Shown: positions 11,971-25,760, numbered from the stretch's first letter. The stretch is 64,000 bases of DNA from Sipunculus nudus (GCA_026874595.1 CM049317.1:48322401-48386400); one strand, 5' to 3'. Numbers and translations: made by a program. Notes: generated by a model from the letters alone, not told the origin.

Positions 11971-13120
11971 TTCACCGGCTTGGTGTCAGAGTAGTTTCCA
12001 AGTCTACCACCAGATGTCTTTTCCCCTCATTAAAATTGGTGCATTTACCGGTCAAATTGACCGAAAATTGTTGTATGAACTACGGTTGATTTTGGTGTTG
12101 ATCATATGTTTAATTACTCTATAATTCTTTCTTTTTTTCTTACGTGCTACTTGTTTGCATCAGGTACAAAAAATATTCCCGATTCGTCCATTATGATTAA
12201 AGCCGATCATCGACCCTAATAAACGCTACACAATGCATCAGCAGTTAGAAGGCTAACACTATCACTTCTGTCAAGCCGGGTATAAATAAGACAGCATGAC
12301 ACAAGCGGTACAACTTTGTACGGTGAGAGTCTACCTCATGGATGGCTGAACATAACTCTTCAAATATATTTGGGCACATAATTCTTGTGTAGCATGAAGA
12401 CACAAAATGATGGTGTCAAGAGGTACAATTTGTAGCTACTGTTAAGCTAATTACGCTCCCTGCTTTCATTTTTTAAGTGCGTCCCCAATGTTACCAAAAC
12501 CATGCTTCTGAGATAATCTTAAAAGTTAAAAAATATTATTTACTCTTGTCGACAACTATACATTAAGTGAAATATTCCCGGCAGTAAATGTCACATACCA
12601 GTATATACCAAGTCAGAAGCACTTGAATACGCTGTGTCAAGCTGAATCAGTTAATATTCGGAAGTTAAAAGACGGGAGGAAAGTGTTATGAAAATGAACT
12701 ACGCTGTGCCGTTATATGTACCAACCCTCCATATTTCGATGGAACCAATGTTACCAGTTGCATGTGGTGCACATTAATGGAAGAGCCATCCCGTGTTCAG
12801 AGGGAAACAATGTTACCAGCTGCACGCGTTGTAAAATATGTGGAACATTCCTACAAAAAACCGGGGAACCTGGTTTCGAGAGGCAGGCGCGGACTGTTTC
12901 TTTTGGACTTATGCAATCTCTCACTGTGATTCTTATTATGGTGCGTGATTGTGGATCTCGCGCATGTCCCTTATCCCTATGGCATCTAAGGAAATTTCTT
13001 AAACACAATCCGTGTACCAGCGATGTTTCCAATTGTGTTCCTAAGTAGTGACCGGCGGGTTTATTGTTTTTACGTGCTTATATTTAGTTTTATCTGACGG
13101 GACTGATGAAGTATTTTTAA
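11971..13120. other. No gene seen
   Basis: The ORFs here (for example 12716-13048 on the plus strand) show no recognisable domain and resemble chance frames. A short block (ACCAATGTTACCAG...TGCA, near 12743 and 12807) recurs about 65 bp apart. Confidence 0.4.
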
Positions 13121-13124
13121 TAAA

Positions 13125-13215
13125 CGCTGGCCTTGAATAGATGCCGGCCTTGTTAAGACGCCGGGTCAAAGCAGGGTCTGAAAAAAACGCCCGGGCGCCT
13201 ATTCAAAGAAATACG
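13125..13215 (+). repeat. GC-rich repeat motif, copy B
   Basis: GCCGGGTCAAAGCAGGGTCT followed by a run of A and CGCCCGGGCGCC. Direct-orientation relative of 11890-11970, about 1.25 kb away. Confidence 0.45.
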
Positions 13216-13618
13216 GTAAATATATAAATAAGCAGGCTGAACACCTAATGATCAGGTGACCTGTTGAGGGAGACGTGGCAAAGTCAAAGTTCATCAGAGT
13301 TCAGAGTTCATTCCTAGTTGATCGTATCCTCTGTGTCTCTGGGGATGATGGGGTGTGTAGAAGTCCAAACTTTTCAGCGATGAACGATCACAGGATGGAG
13401 TGCTGGAGACTCCATGATGTCATATAAATGATATTCATAAAAAAAGATTTTAAAGAAATTGCATCATACAAAGATTAAAGTAAAACAATTATATCATACT
13501 CCTGGTCTAAATCAAGGCGCATGCAATCAAAGTTACACAATCGAAATAACATTTAACTATGTCTAAACCTTACCTCTTGTACAAAATTACGTCTTATTTA
13601 CCGTATTAACCTCGTTAT

Positions 13619-14144
13619 TATAATCAACTATGGACATATCGACTAACGTGACTAACTCTATGACAGACCCTGACACCGCTAGCCATTCGAACATTATACT
13701 GTATTCAGGTTTACAAATACATTACCATAAAGTTATGCGCCTCGATGCTCTACTCTGCACTGGCAATTACAATTATGTTCCCTCTTGGCGGTGTTCACAA
13801 CCTGGTTCCACATCGGTTGAGGAAGCGGATACCAAGTGTTAAAAGAATAAGTATTACTGGTAGGTAAGACAAACTTGAGGGTATAATCAACTATGGACAT
13901 ATCGACTAACGTGACTAACTCTATGACAGACCCTGACACCGCTAGCCATTCGAACATTATACTGTATTCAGGTTTACAAATACATTACCATAAAGTTATG
14001 CGCCTCGATGCTCTACTCTGCACTGGCAATTACAATTATGTTCCCTCTTGGCGGTGTTCACAACCTGGTTCCACATCGATTGAGGAAGCGGATACCAAGT
14101 GTTAAAAGAATAAGTATTACTGGTAGGTAAGACAAACTTGAGGG
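13619..14144 (+). repeat. 263-bp tandem duplication, two units
   Basis: Unit 1 is about 13619-13881 and unit 2 about 13882-14144. They are almost identical (for example CGGTTGAG versus CGATTGAG), so the duplication is recent. Each unit yields a 70-codon ORF on the plus strand and an overlapping open frame on the minus strand. Neither resembles a known domain, and the openness of both strands follows from the duplication of one open segment. Confidence 0.9.
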
Positions 14145-15090
14145 TGTCTTGCCTCTGACCTGTGTTGACTGTTGAGGGTACAATCTGATGCTGCTGGAAC
14201 ATGGAGTCAAGAATGATTTGATGATTTGCCAATCCTCTGGTACCTATGTTTATCTCCACCATCCTGATCGCTACGAAACACTGGTATTTATGCAGGAATA
14301 ACAAAAGAGGGTTGATAATACAAAAACCTCCTCATTGCTGTGAATATTGATTCAGATATTGTCTGGAAATCATTAAAATGTCCACTTTTAAAATTAATTG
14401 TGAACTATTTGGTCGTGGTTATACCCATCATGTTACAAAAATGTGTTATTGACAATTTTGTATTTTTTTCATCATGAGGAAAAAGTGGCACTTTACTTGA
14501 CTTTTCAACCCCTTCGTTGGGGGTAAAAACCACATGTATGTCCAAAGAGAAACATCACATTCATCAGTTATGACCCGCTGTTTTTTTTTTAATTTCAGGT
14601 AAGGTGTAGGTGGCTAAGATTAAATGGAAACACCCCACTGATTAACAGGGGAAAATATTCCCTTAACATGACTGTTCAAAATGTAATGAGCAAATCCACC
14701 TACTTCCAAACGGAAAAACGTTAATCCATTCAAACCGGAATATTTTTAGATACAAATACAATATCTGCGCACTACCAGCTAGGGGAATACCATATGTGCT
14801 ATATGATATTCTATACTTGTCGCAGATAATCGTTCGTACGCCACACTAAATCATGAATAAAGAATTATGTAACGTATCTTTCAGTTACGTTTTCTAACAT
14901 GTATCAGGGCATAATTTAACCCATGACAGTAATAATATAAAAGGAAGTAAAAAGTAAGCGCCAGTTCTGCAAAAAAGCATGTTTTATTAATTAGTATTTT
15001 TTGTGTAAAACTGTTTTACTTGATTAAAATTTATTAATGAAGTTTTCTGAGAACAAAATAATTTATTTACTCTTTAAGAGATTCTAACCA
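14145..15090. other. No gene seen
   Basis: AT-rich, with no splice-bounded ORF or recognisable repeat. Confidence 0.4.
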
Positions 15091-15164
15091 CATTCACTGT
15101 TGATCGGGTCGCATCCCGTGAAACAGACTGTTGTGAATTAACGGTGTTGTTTTTTCTTCAGAGT

Positions 15165-15165
<1 letters not shown>

Positions 15166-15238
<73 letters not shown>
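15166..15238. repeat. (AT)n microsatellite
   Basis: Perfect TA run of about 73 bp. The YIYIYI-type ORF crossing it is an artefact. Confidence 0.95.
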
Positions 15239-15243
<5 letters not shown>

Positions 15244-15439
15244 AAAGGGTATATACAGGAAAATCGGTTCACTGCCGGTCGGATTTTGAAATAAAAAATG
15301 CATAGCAAGACATAGTTTCCGTGTCAGTTTTCCTTGTTTTTTAATGTCCAAGCCTACATAAAAATTACTCCGCAGTCTATTAGATCAATAAATATAACTA
15401 TTTCTTCTAAAGTTTGAGATTTCAAACTAATGGCTTTCC

Positions 15440-15640
15440 ATTTATTTATGCTCACAACAGAAACTCAGGGAAATAATTAAATCGCGATCATCTTTCCTAC
15501 ACAGCCCATGCACAGAGTAACTAGAATGCACAATACATTTGTTACAAAGCGAAAGATAATGCCATAATTTTAACCATGTTATTATTAGCGTAAATTTATC
15601 TGCAAACAATGGGTCGGCTTAACAAGATACACATACTAAA
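15440..15640. repeat. Old duplicated segment, copy B (first block)
   Basis: Aligns, diverged, with 10930-11080 (AACTCAGGG...AAATAA, CCTACACAGCCCATGCACAG, then TAACCATGTTATTA). A retrotransposon fragment follows at about 15655, and matching to copy A resumes near 17095-17165. Confidence 0.5.
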
Positions 15641-15654
15641 TAAACGAGCTTACA

Positions 15655-16215
15655 TACGCGACTTGTACAATACTTGGAGAATCAAAATAAACCCAGCCAA
15701 AACACAAACAATTTTGTTCAGTAATGCATACAAACCAATATATTCAAACCCTTAAAATTGTCACGTAATAATTTTAAAGATTCTGACGCTGTAACATTCT
15801 TAGGTGTATATTTTTTTTTTCAAAAAATGGCCACACGGTGCTTAACGTAGAGCATATCAGTCAACGAACGTGTAGGAGTAATGCTCTTAAGGCTATTTGT
15901 TATAAGAAGGACGGATCTTAACTGAAAACAGCTACATATTTAGATAATCAATGGGTCAACACTATAGCCATATATGGACAAATACCTTTCTCAGATGCAG
16001 CTTAGATACACTAATATAAAATAGAAGTCCACAAAAAACAAAGCCTTCAGTTCAGCCTTAAGAGTGAGTAAGTTCACCTAAACAACAGAACTAAGAGTAG
16101 TTGTAGAGAACAAATACAACGACTGTCAAAGATTATATGATAAAACCATCCGGCAAACAGCTACAACAGGATAAGACACTCAATACAAATCTTAACAAAT
16201 GAGCACAAGCATAAA
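15655..16215 (+). pseudogene. Degraded non-LTR retrotransposon reverse-transcriptase fragment
   Basis: In shifted frames the segment encodes NTWRIKINPAKTQTILFS and then, about 35 codons on, DAVTFLGVYF. These are the spaced motifs of the C-terminal reverse-transcriptase region of Jockey-like LINEs (W-x-I-x-I-N-x-x-K-T-Q, then FLGV). Downstream, an ALKAICYKK-like stretch and a helical lysine-rich segment fit the thumb and connection region. Several frameshifts and stops separate them. No 5' part, endonuclease or ORF1 is visible. It interrupts the duplicated segment described at 15440. Confidence 0.65.
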
Positions 16216-18179
16216 ATAGCCAAAAATATATTCGTTTCTCCTCTAGACATGATCCTACCAAATGCTATGTGGTAAGAGACTAACATCACATCCACTATGC
16301 AAGCAGCTTCGTAAAGTCAGCTTGATTTTGCTCACATCAATTAAATATTTATAGATCTAGGCTTCCTTTTATTATCTCCTCTGAATTTCTCCTTATCTTT
16401 TAGTCTGGATGTTAATAGATGATAATTAAACATTCACTTAGATATCATATTTAGAGCGCCAAGGGGGGAGGGGGGTTCCTGACTTCCTCGACTACGGCGC
16501 TTGAGAGCCAAATTTTCCTTCTTTAAAAAAAACAATCATTGACATAATGACCGTATTTGAAAAACTGAAATGAATTCCATGAAAAAATATTATGTAAAGG
16601 TTAACTTTTTGTTTGTCTGTTTGCATTTGCTGGTCGAATATTCCAGACTGATTGTTAAAGTTTTTACTAAAAAGTAATATTACCAATCACTGAAAGCAAG
16701 GAATAAAAGACAATAGGAGTGACATGAAGAAGTCACTCAAACAAGTACAGTAATCACATTTAAACCATATAATAACGTTATATGGTGCATGATTAATCCA
16801 TCTAAAACTGCCAAAGAAGCATGGTTTTAATATCTTATATTTTATGTTTTACAACTAGGGACTTACCTTTTTCAAAGATATACTGTAGATTTGAACAGCA
16901 CGTGATTAATTCCCTTGTCTGTATTGGATAATATTATTTGTCAGTTAATGCGTCAAACAGGGAAGACCAGAAATATATGTCAATAAATTTTATAGCATCC
17001 GACCACATAATGAATTGTTTGTCATCACGGTATGTTGTTACCGCAACTGTAGTGATATTTCGTGATTGGTGACAAAGACGTTTCTCTTATGTAATGACGT
17101 ACACTGCTGTCAATGCTATTCCCACACAATGGACATGGCTAAAATTTTCTCCTTTCACTATTGCAGTCGTCCTTGGACTGAGCACTCATTTATGTGCTCC
17201 AAAACATTTAATAGGTACATTACTGATGCTATTACATCGAAGTAGTAATACCTGACATTTTAAGTCACATAAAGTTATATAACTGGTCACATAATTTAAT
17301 AAAAGAATAAAGACCGTTATGTATGTTCAGTTACTATTAAAACATAAATTACCAAATGACGTAAGATACGTAATCTTCACCTAGAGGTTGGCCGAGAGAG
17401 TATTAGTTTGCAAGCTGAGAGATTATTAGCTTACAATAAGTTATTGTTATGCCGAGACCCAATAAACTGTAAGTGTATTATTGCTTGCCGAGGCAGTTTT
17501 ATCCTGTTTTTCTTCTCAATATCCCTATCTCCTTCACAATAATTGTAAAAAGAACACTTCTTTACAAATATCTCGACAGTTTAAATTCTCATTTTCATCA
17601 GCCAAACCTCTTGGATATGAATATAAATTTTAATGAATCTTATGAGTTGTCTTTCCACGATGCCATGTACCTCTCTGACATCTTGATATGTCTGCCAAAG
17701 CAACTTTGGATTGACCTAGTTAAAATGCGTCACTGAATCTCGTTTCCAAAACATGCTATATTTCGTCGGCTTCTCAGCTCCGCTTTACTATCTTTATTAA
17801 ATGTTTCTTTTCAGAAATGAGATTTTCTCAGGGGAGAAGGGTCACATACACCTTTCTTCCAAGAACAGTGATGACACCTGAAGTCCAAATGATTGGCTTG
17901 TGTTGAGTACTCAGTTTTGTCAGACTATATTATTTTTTGGTTCGATATATCAAAGATTGTCAGCTAACTGAATTCACATGGCAAACACTGACTGAATAAC
18001 CCTGGGTCTCTGTGGTTAAATAAAGCTCTAAAATATGTCCTATATCCTTGAGTTTTCACATTAAGTGAACGGACTGGTAACGTCAACTTTGAATAGATGT
18101 ATTGTTGGTTTGTGGATATTGGCAGCTATTTTCATATTTGAAAGTGGTGCATTGTCCCTGCAGTATATGTATTTACATT
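16216..18179. other. No gene seen
   Basis: Includes a G-rich stretch near 16458-16475 and the second block of the old duplicated segment near 17095-17165. ORFs at 16492-16686 and 17473-17736 have no recognisable features. Confidence 0.4.
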
Positions 18180-18450
18180 TGCGCTTGTAATAATAAAGAG
18201 ATGTTTATATTTGTGAATAGCCACGCTAAGTGTAATTAAGCCACATATAAACTCTGCTTTTAAAATCGTTTTCATTCCTCTTCTCTTGTGGTTATATGCG
18301 ATGGTCTAGCAATAATAAAGTAATCTTTATAGCTGGAAACGGCCAAGTTTAGTGATATTAAGCCACAATTATATATCACTTACGCAAGGGAAGCTCTGCT
18401 AATATATTCGTTTTCTTCCTGTTCTCTTCTGGTTATGTACGAGGACCCAT
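18180..18450 (+). repeat. Diverged tandem duplication of about 130 bp
   Basis: Two successive blocks share AATAATAAAG, a ...TTTATA segment, AATAGCCA/AACGGCCA, TTAAGCCACA, CTCTGCT...TTCGTTTTC and CTTCTCT..GGTTAT(A/G)T. No coding potential is apparent. Confidence 0.6.
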
Positions 18451-21400
18451 CAATCAAACTTAACAACATTGTCAGTGTTCATAGATATACGTATTTTCCC
18501 TATATTTTACCATTCGGTATATGCATGTTGTACTTGAAAAAAGTACCTATTCAACATGTGGAAAAATCCACGAATATTCCGTATTGGGATATATTAACCC
18601 GTATCTACATACATAGAAATGGGTCGTCCTCTGACTGATAGTCAAAAGATCGTACTCTCAGCCTTCATGTTCATATTGTCAAGAGCCTAATAATGTAGAG
18701 CCCTTATTTCTTTTTAAAGTTATAAATTTTACCTCCTTGCCTGGAGATGGAATGTGCAGTTATTTGAAACAAAAAATGAAAAATACATACAATCAACGGA
18801 AGCGGATGTGATGTTAGGCAGTCATTAAACCTGGGTGATCATGACCTCAAGATAACTATAATTATAACTATAACTATAACTATATTCTCACAATGTGCAT
18901 CGATAAACATAAAATTGGTAAATGTGCTAAATTTTGGCACATAAACTGCTGATAAATGAAGCATGATCAGATATTCATTTTATGCATCTTTGCTAGGTAA
19001 CTAAATGCATTTACATATAAACAAAATATCTAAGAAAATATGATAACAGAGCTCACCATGTCGTATAACCTTCCGGAAGTAAAATGTGCTTATTTTTCAG
19101 AATAAACCATGTACTTTGAGTAATAAAGGATGAAAACAATCTCGGCCAATGCTGGACCTTTCCACACGAGATGTTATGCAAAGCTGTATAATGAAGTAAT
19201 TAGCTTCAAACAATAATTTGTGGCTCCACCTACAATTTGTTGATTTTAGGTGGTTTGTGTATGATATTGGCGCATACGAAATTACATTCTTTTGAGCATT
19301 GTGGACTTATGCAGTTATAATGTTACTAAATCGAAGAATGTGTATAACTCTCACAAAAATACCGGTCATCCACAATTTGCAAAATTTGAACAATTCAGCC
19401 AATCTTTCAGAACTACCGCGGACGTATTGGTATCTTGGCCTAGATCTCGAACGTTTAGTAAAAATGAGACACAATTAATAGTTGTCCTAAGGATATGCTT
19501 ATGCACGTTTGATAATCTGGGTGAATGCAGGTCATCCGGTACATTTTGCCGTGTTATCTATATTTTTTACATTTTTGTGAGCAAGTTTCTATGTTTGTTT
19601 TCAGCTCTGTACCACTAACAATAAAAATGTGCATTTGAGGTGTTTGAAGATCATCTATAATTATTTTATTTAATCAAATGAACGTGCACTCACCGTAGAT
19701 ACAATATAATCTTGTCAATATTCAAACGTTTAACAAAAATTGAACTTCTTCTTCAGAATCATTGTAGATAACCCTGGAAATGGATATTTGGAAGGTTTTG
19801 ATTTTTACTTGAAATTTGATTTTACATACAACAGATACCATAGGAAATAGAATTTCTCTTAAAATCTCAAATATAAGCTTATTTTAATCAAATATCAAAT
19901 GCTACGGGATATGGTGTAACCGATATTGATTACTTTTGTATTAATTTATTCTGTGGTTGCAAATGCGTTGGTCCTCGAAGTCGTGTAATTATTACTTGCA
20001 TTGAAATTATTACTTAGTAATTTTTTTAATAAGGGAATACAGTTCAAAGGCGACAGCGTTTCAGTATATTTTTTTATTATCACAAATGAACCTTATTTTG
20101 CGGCTTTTCGTAGAATAATACCAACAACTGGCAACAGGTGAGCTTTAAAATATTTAAAACTTAAAAGATTTATTGATACAATTATAAGAATAATATCCCT
20201 TTATTTATCGTTTTTGTGATTTGCTAGTATGCCGAACAATCATGAACCTTATGACTTTTGGTAAAATAATTATTATTACTTATGCCATTTACATATCACA
20301 ATATATAAGCACCAAAATAACAAAACATAAAAGACTGTTTGAAACAAATGTTGAAACTTATTTGTCTGTTCTTCATTTTGAGTAAATGAATGTCCACGTT
20401 TAAATACCTTGATAATAGAAAAATATTTTACAAATAATCATTTATAATAATATTATAATTTATCCACACACTGGTACCCTATTTTATTAGTGAACGTTAA
20501 CACTGTGGTGCCTGGACCAATCAGTCATTAATGCGATAGGATTCCCTGAATTCATAATTACAGAGCCGATGTAATTTATTGTAACTAGTCATGTGCCTTT
20601 TTATAACTGCCCATGCATCTGTCGGTAAAGCGTACATGCCCGATCTTAATTACATAGGTTAAGCAAAAAAAAAAAAAAACATAATTAAGTGCGATAATGT
20701 GTTTGTCATAATAATAGTTTAAGGAATTGTAAAGGTTTATATGATGTGCCAGCTAACTGTTTTTGATTATCCGGATAAATTGTGAGCTTTTTTATTATAT
20801 AAGTTTAGAAGGTCGGGAGCCAAGCTCACACTTGACCATATTGTATCACTACTGTGAACGGGTAGTAGGACTCCTTGCTCATAGGTTCGTTCTTGAAACA
20901 TATATTCCTGCTATCTGACATTATTTCCAGATCATTCGTCCTGATCACTGAGCGTCTGTTTATTTTAGTCACCAGTCAAATAAAATCTCGAACAATAGTA
21001 ACCATAATCAATACTGACCCTTATCAGGACCATAAATAATAGAAAACATAGCCAGGTTTCATTGTGTAAGAGTTACGGTGCATCTCGAATTGTCATGAAT
21101 TCAATTATCACTATGACAATAATGCTTCACCTGATTTCTCTCATGGTGAAAAAAACGTATTTAAAATTTAACTTCCTAAACCTCTTATATTACAAAATCA
21201 GCTACGTTAAGTGCGTTGGCTCAATACACAGGGTGTACTCAATTAAATTCAACACTTAACATGTAAATGAATATGATCGGTTCGAAATAGTTCTGATCCA
21301 TGCGTTAGCACATATAAAGATACAAACTTTATAATATTTAAGCCATTTTGTAAAATTTTGTATCACTTACACTATAGGGGTCCTGTGATAGTTATGATTG

Positions 21401-21600
21401 TTTATTAAATCTTGCTCAGTTTCTGTAGTACATGTGACTCTGTTGCCATGATTAATGTCAGCTATCAAAATAACATTGCCAATATTCCTTGAACATATTT
21501 CTGACCATACTGAAGTATATTTCCAGTGCTGTGGTAATCGGTATGTTCTCCTTAATAGCTGTAACTGATACAGAAAATAAAGTATAAACAGACTGTAGTA
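18451..21600. other. No gene seen
   Basis: About 3 kb of AT-rich sequence. It holds a short (ATAACT)n-like run near 18855-18885 and an A-tract near 20665. The ORF at 19292-19618 has no signal peptide, domain or repeat match that I recognise. Confidence 0.4.
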
Positions 21601-21619
21601 AACAGCACATCTTTAGTAA

Positions 21620-22515
21620 AGTTTGCAAAAGCCACTTCGCCCACAGGCTGCATCAGATACGACGATGACGGTTACTATATTCAACAAATAGATCTATTTG
21701 TGAAATGGTGTTATACAATATTTTTTTTGAATGTATCAAAAACAAAGGAACTCATTTTAGATTTTAGAAAAAAGAACAGTGCCCTTGGACATGTTACAAT
21801 AAAAGTGGAAGTGGTAGAACGAGTTGAGAAGTATAAATATTTTTGTTTAGTTATTGACAGTCAGCTTAGCTGGGGTGAGCATGTGAATATGATAAGACCA
21901 TTGTTTTGCTGTATTGTTTGCTGGGGTCGTAACACGACAAAACAAATTACGAATAAACTGGAGTGTTAATAAAAAGGATGGAAGCGGTAGTTGGCAGGAA
22001 ACTTGATGACATCATATCACTGTATCAAACCAAATTGAAGGCAAAACTTTGCTGCATTGTGGTAGACGCTGTAAATCTACTTCCACGTTGCTTGGATGAA
22101 CTACGGATCGAAAGAAGTGGACGCCTTTGCACACCACACACACCAGTACACAATGATTTAAATTCCTTTTTACGACGTGTGATATTTTTATACAATGAGC
22201 TTTTTATTCACTAGATTTATTTTCCCGGTTTGCTTTAGTTAGGTCTTAGTATGCAGCAGTCCGTCTGTTTAATGTGTATTGTTTATGTGTTCATCCGTGC
22301 ATGATAGGAATTTTATTTATTTACGTATATCATATATGTAATGCATGTATATATCCAGTCATTTTTCTGTACTGTTTTATAGTGCATTATGTGAATTTTT
22401 GTATATTTAAGATAGGCTTATTATAGTAATAAATATTTTATTTTTATATTTGTGCAGACACAATGTTATTTCCCAGCTTGGAATAAATAAAGTATATCTT
22501 ATTTTATCTTATCTT
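21620..22515 (+). pseudogene. 5'-truncated, internally deleted L2/CR1-like LINE
   Basis: Two adjoining frames encode the C-terminal end of a non-LTR reverse transcriptase: LNVSKTKELILDFRKK and VERVEKYKYFCLVIDSQLSW (21700-21969), then KRMEAVVGRKLDD, a SLYQTKLKAK segment and HPVHNDLNSFL-like spacing (21963-22214). These are hallmark motifs of L2/Rex1/CR1-type elements. The stretch usually found between the SW...H motif and the CIVCWG motif is missing, pointing to an internal deletion of roughly 35 codons, and there is a frame change at 21963-21969. The 3' end closes with AATAAATAAAG and a TATCTTATTTTATCTTATC tail near 22484-22513, as expected for short tandem 3' tails of this LINE class. Confidence 0.75.
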
Positions 22516-25500
22516 TTAATTACAAACTACGAATCCTCTTACGAAAAATTTCAACCCAGAAATTCATGTCGGGTGTCCTGTTAGAATTGCCCCTTACTCT
22601 GATGTGATGCAACAGGTCTTATACATTCTCAGGACTCACAATGATCTAGACACTAGAAAATTGAGGTATATTTCCTGTAAGATCTAGTTATATGGCTGGA
22701 CAATTTAGAAACTGTAAGTGCCACATTTAGTGCAAAAGACATAGTGTCCTTGAGCGTGTTCTGTCCCATGAATATGTTCCTGTTCATACTTTTGTTCATG
22801 AATGAAGACGTTTTTGTTCACGAGCATGATCGTGTTCAGTTGCTTTGTTAAAAAAAAAGTATCAACCTCAGAGTTGGTTGTACCACCAGGGGGTGCAGAA
22901 ACGAGGTAAAAGGCTGGTTAGAATGGCGGCACGCTCAGAAGTTCCCATCCACACTCGGACTATTCATTTTAATTTTATTTACGTTGAATGTGTCATTATT
23001 TCCAATGCATCTCATATATTTGATGTACATTATATTTGAGGATTATTTTCTTGTTTGTATCATCTTTGTAGTAACATGTCCGGACATGTCTGGGTTTCTA
23101 TCCCCTCCGGAGGAGCCAGTTTTACTTTCAGAATGTGTGTCATTTTCAATGTAGAAGTGCAGTGCAAACTTTGATAGCGATATTTTTAACAGTTTTAGAA
23201 GAATATGAAAAATACGAAAATGTGACGTCAGCATTATCAGCTCATCTGTGAATACACGAGAGAAGGAACCACAAGATTTCTTCAGGCAGATAAAATGTTA
23301 GATCAATGGGAATACCCAACAGTGGAGTATCGGGGCTGGGAGTGGGGGATTGGTGGAGATCCGTTACTATTGTATGAGAGTTACAAGGTGTATAGTTGAA
23401 TTGATGAATGGGATAAATTGTCATCTCCTGTTATTTATCTGCACATAGGATTATTAAAAACACAGCGTTGTAAAATATAGCTGGCCGATAAGACAATAAT
23501 AAGACAAATAATACGAAAATAACTACAATATGGTTTATGATTGTTGTATATTTGTAACCATTTTAATTTTTTGTAAATAAAATATTATAAATTAAGCCAT
23601 CCACCGCTTATAGAATGCCACCTATCGCGATGCAGTCTCTGTCCGAAACTCATGCCCCTCATCACCTAAAACATGTTGTGTTGGCACATGATTCTTTGAT
23701 AAACTGGCAATTACAGGCACACTGCGTTTGTGTCGTGAGTTCGGGTTGTTGACCTATAATGCAGGAAGATTAATACAAGATTAATACAAGAGGGTGCCTT
23801 GAGCTGGGCATCTGATCCTTAACGATAACATTCTCTGTACTATCATGTACATAGCGTATACAGACATTAGGGAAATCCAGGGTTGGCAAGTTTTTCCAGT
23901 ACAAACGTTATTTACACATTTAATTAACGTTATTTAATGTCATGTAAAAAAAGGTTTAGGTAAAATAATTGTTAAAATCTATGTACGTTCTGACATGATT
24001 TTTGAATAAAATTATCTAGTAATGAATGATTGGGAATCTTTATTCGTCACGTGTAAATGGACAATGGCCTTGGAGGTCTGGTGTATCATTACTGTATGTC
24101 CAGTTTACAACTCGGTTCATGATTCCCTTGTTACAGCCAGTGCATGGCTTCTGCTCCGCAGTATGAGTAGCAATATCCTTGTCTTCCATAATACTCGGCT
24201 AACTGTTATGTCCTCGATGGGACATGTCATGTTTATTACATCATCCTCTGCAAACAAACGTTATTTACATATAGACAGGCTACAGGGTCGATCAGCAACC
24301 TAACTACCTGTAACTATGTGGGCACTTTCTCCCGGCTGTAGTATATTCCAATTTAAATATTCGTAGCCTCATTTATTGTGTATTTTAAATTATTAACTAT
24401 AAGATTAACTATAAATCATAATATTTTATTTATTCAGTTGGCATTCTGATACATATTCCTTGAGATGACAGTCACAAAGACTTCTTATGTCAGAGGGGCA
24501 AAAGTCTGCATTAGTTAATACCATGAGTAAACGCAAGCCCTATTGTTACGATACTCCTTGACCAAGTGCAAAGTTTGTTTAAAGGTTTCCAGTCAGCTAT
24601 AAAGCATTTTGAGTTGCCACGAAAAATAGGTTCTTCCCTTTAAGATAGATTTGTAGCTGCCAAATTATTGCCCTGATACCGTTTGCTTAATCCTGTAAAA
24701 GAGTGTTACAAACAGTGGGCAGGGCGTGATTACAAGCGTCAACATAAACACAGCGCCTGATAGACCGATCACAACACGTGTCAATCATGAAATGACCTGA
24801 CTGACTTGGCCCAAAAATGTAATACATGTTTTCGCTGGCTGAGACATCGGGCCTTGCAGCTCACAATCGGACCTCCGGTAACGCGGACTTAATATGGTAA
24901 ACAGACACACGTGGACTGTGTTTACCAACACGCGGACTCATAACAAGGTCTTAAGCAGCTGTGTAAGAGGTACTGAAACGGTGTGCAAGGATTGTTTTGC
25001 TGGGAAATTTTTTTACAAAGCAAAACTGAACTGATAGTGTGAAAGAATTGGCAAAATAGTGCTCCTGATTATGCCCTTTAACTTATCCATTAGCTTAATG
25101 ACCGATACCAAAAATAAGCCTTTCTGTGTCATATCGATGTCCACTTATTAAATTTCAACCCAAACTCAAAACATAAGGTAGACATCAGCTCTTAAGTTTA
25201 CCTGGACAAAGATTTCCTGTCTTAGGAAAAACGGTATGGCATTTCTAAGAAAGCCGTGGGTTGGCATAATAATTAACATACTGAGCACTTTTAGTATGGA
25301 ACTTTCTCAGCTGACAGGACAAGTTCAGGGTGCAGAACCAAATGATGCTAAAATATCACATGCTGCCTTGCCATGTTGAGCCTATCAAAATATAAAAAAT
25401 TTTATTATGGATGTTAATATTTTATGCTGGCTATTTCCATACTTATATATATGTAATGTCCTTGCTATGAGTGAGGCAGTTTTGAACAGTCCAAAGTGTG
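22516..25500. other. No gene seen
   Basis: About 3 kb without a recognisable exon. ORFs at 23043-23234, 23242-23424 and 24022-24303 lack any identifiable motif. Confidence 0.4.
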
Positions 25501-25533
25501 TCCTCTTTATAGGGGAATGACTGCATGTACATA

Positions 25534-25714
25534 ATATATATATATATATATATATGTAAGTGCGACAAGTAATTTCCGTCCAAAAACGCGTGCGTCAACT
25601 ACATTCATGACTTCATGGTCCATTCAACAAGTCTGTTTTTCATTTGTACCAGGTGACCCGCATTTATTCTGCTCCAGTGATAAAAATAAATTGGTTTGTA
25701 CATTTAATCATATG

Positions 25715-25758
<44 letters not shown>
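25534..25758. repeat. Two (AT)n microsatellites
   Basis: AT runs at about 25534-25556 and 25717-25758. The second lies inside the dispersed repeat at 25651. Confidence 0.9.

Positions 25759-25760
<2 letters not shown>

Noticed and set aside
15094-15351. ORF with a long YIYIYI run (others at 9798, 25644, 36298, 40908 and 45565)
   Set aside because: Produced by (AT)n microsatellites; no domain on either side.
24022-24303. 93-codon plus-strand ORF in a gene-free area
   Set aside because: No recognisable domain, no splice context, no repeat match; length is within chance expectation.
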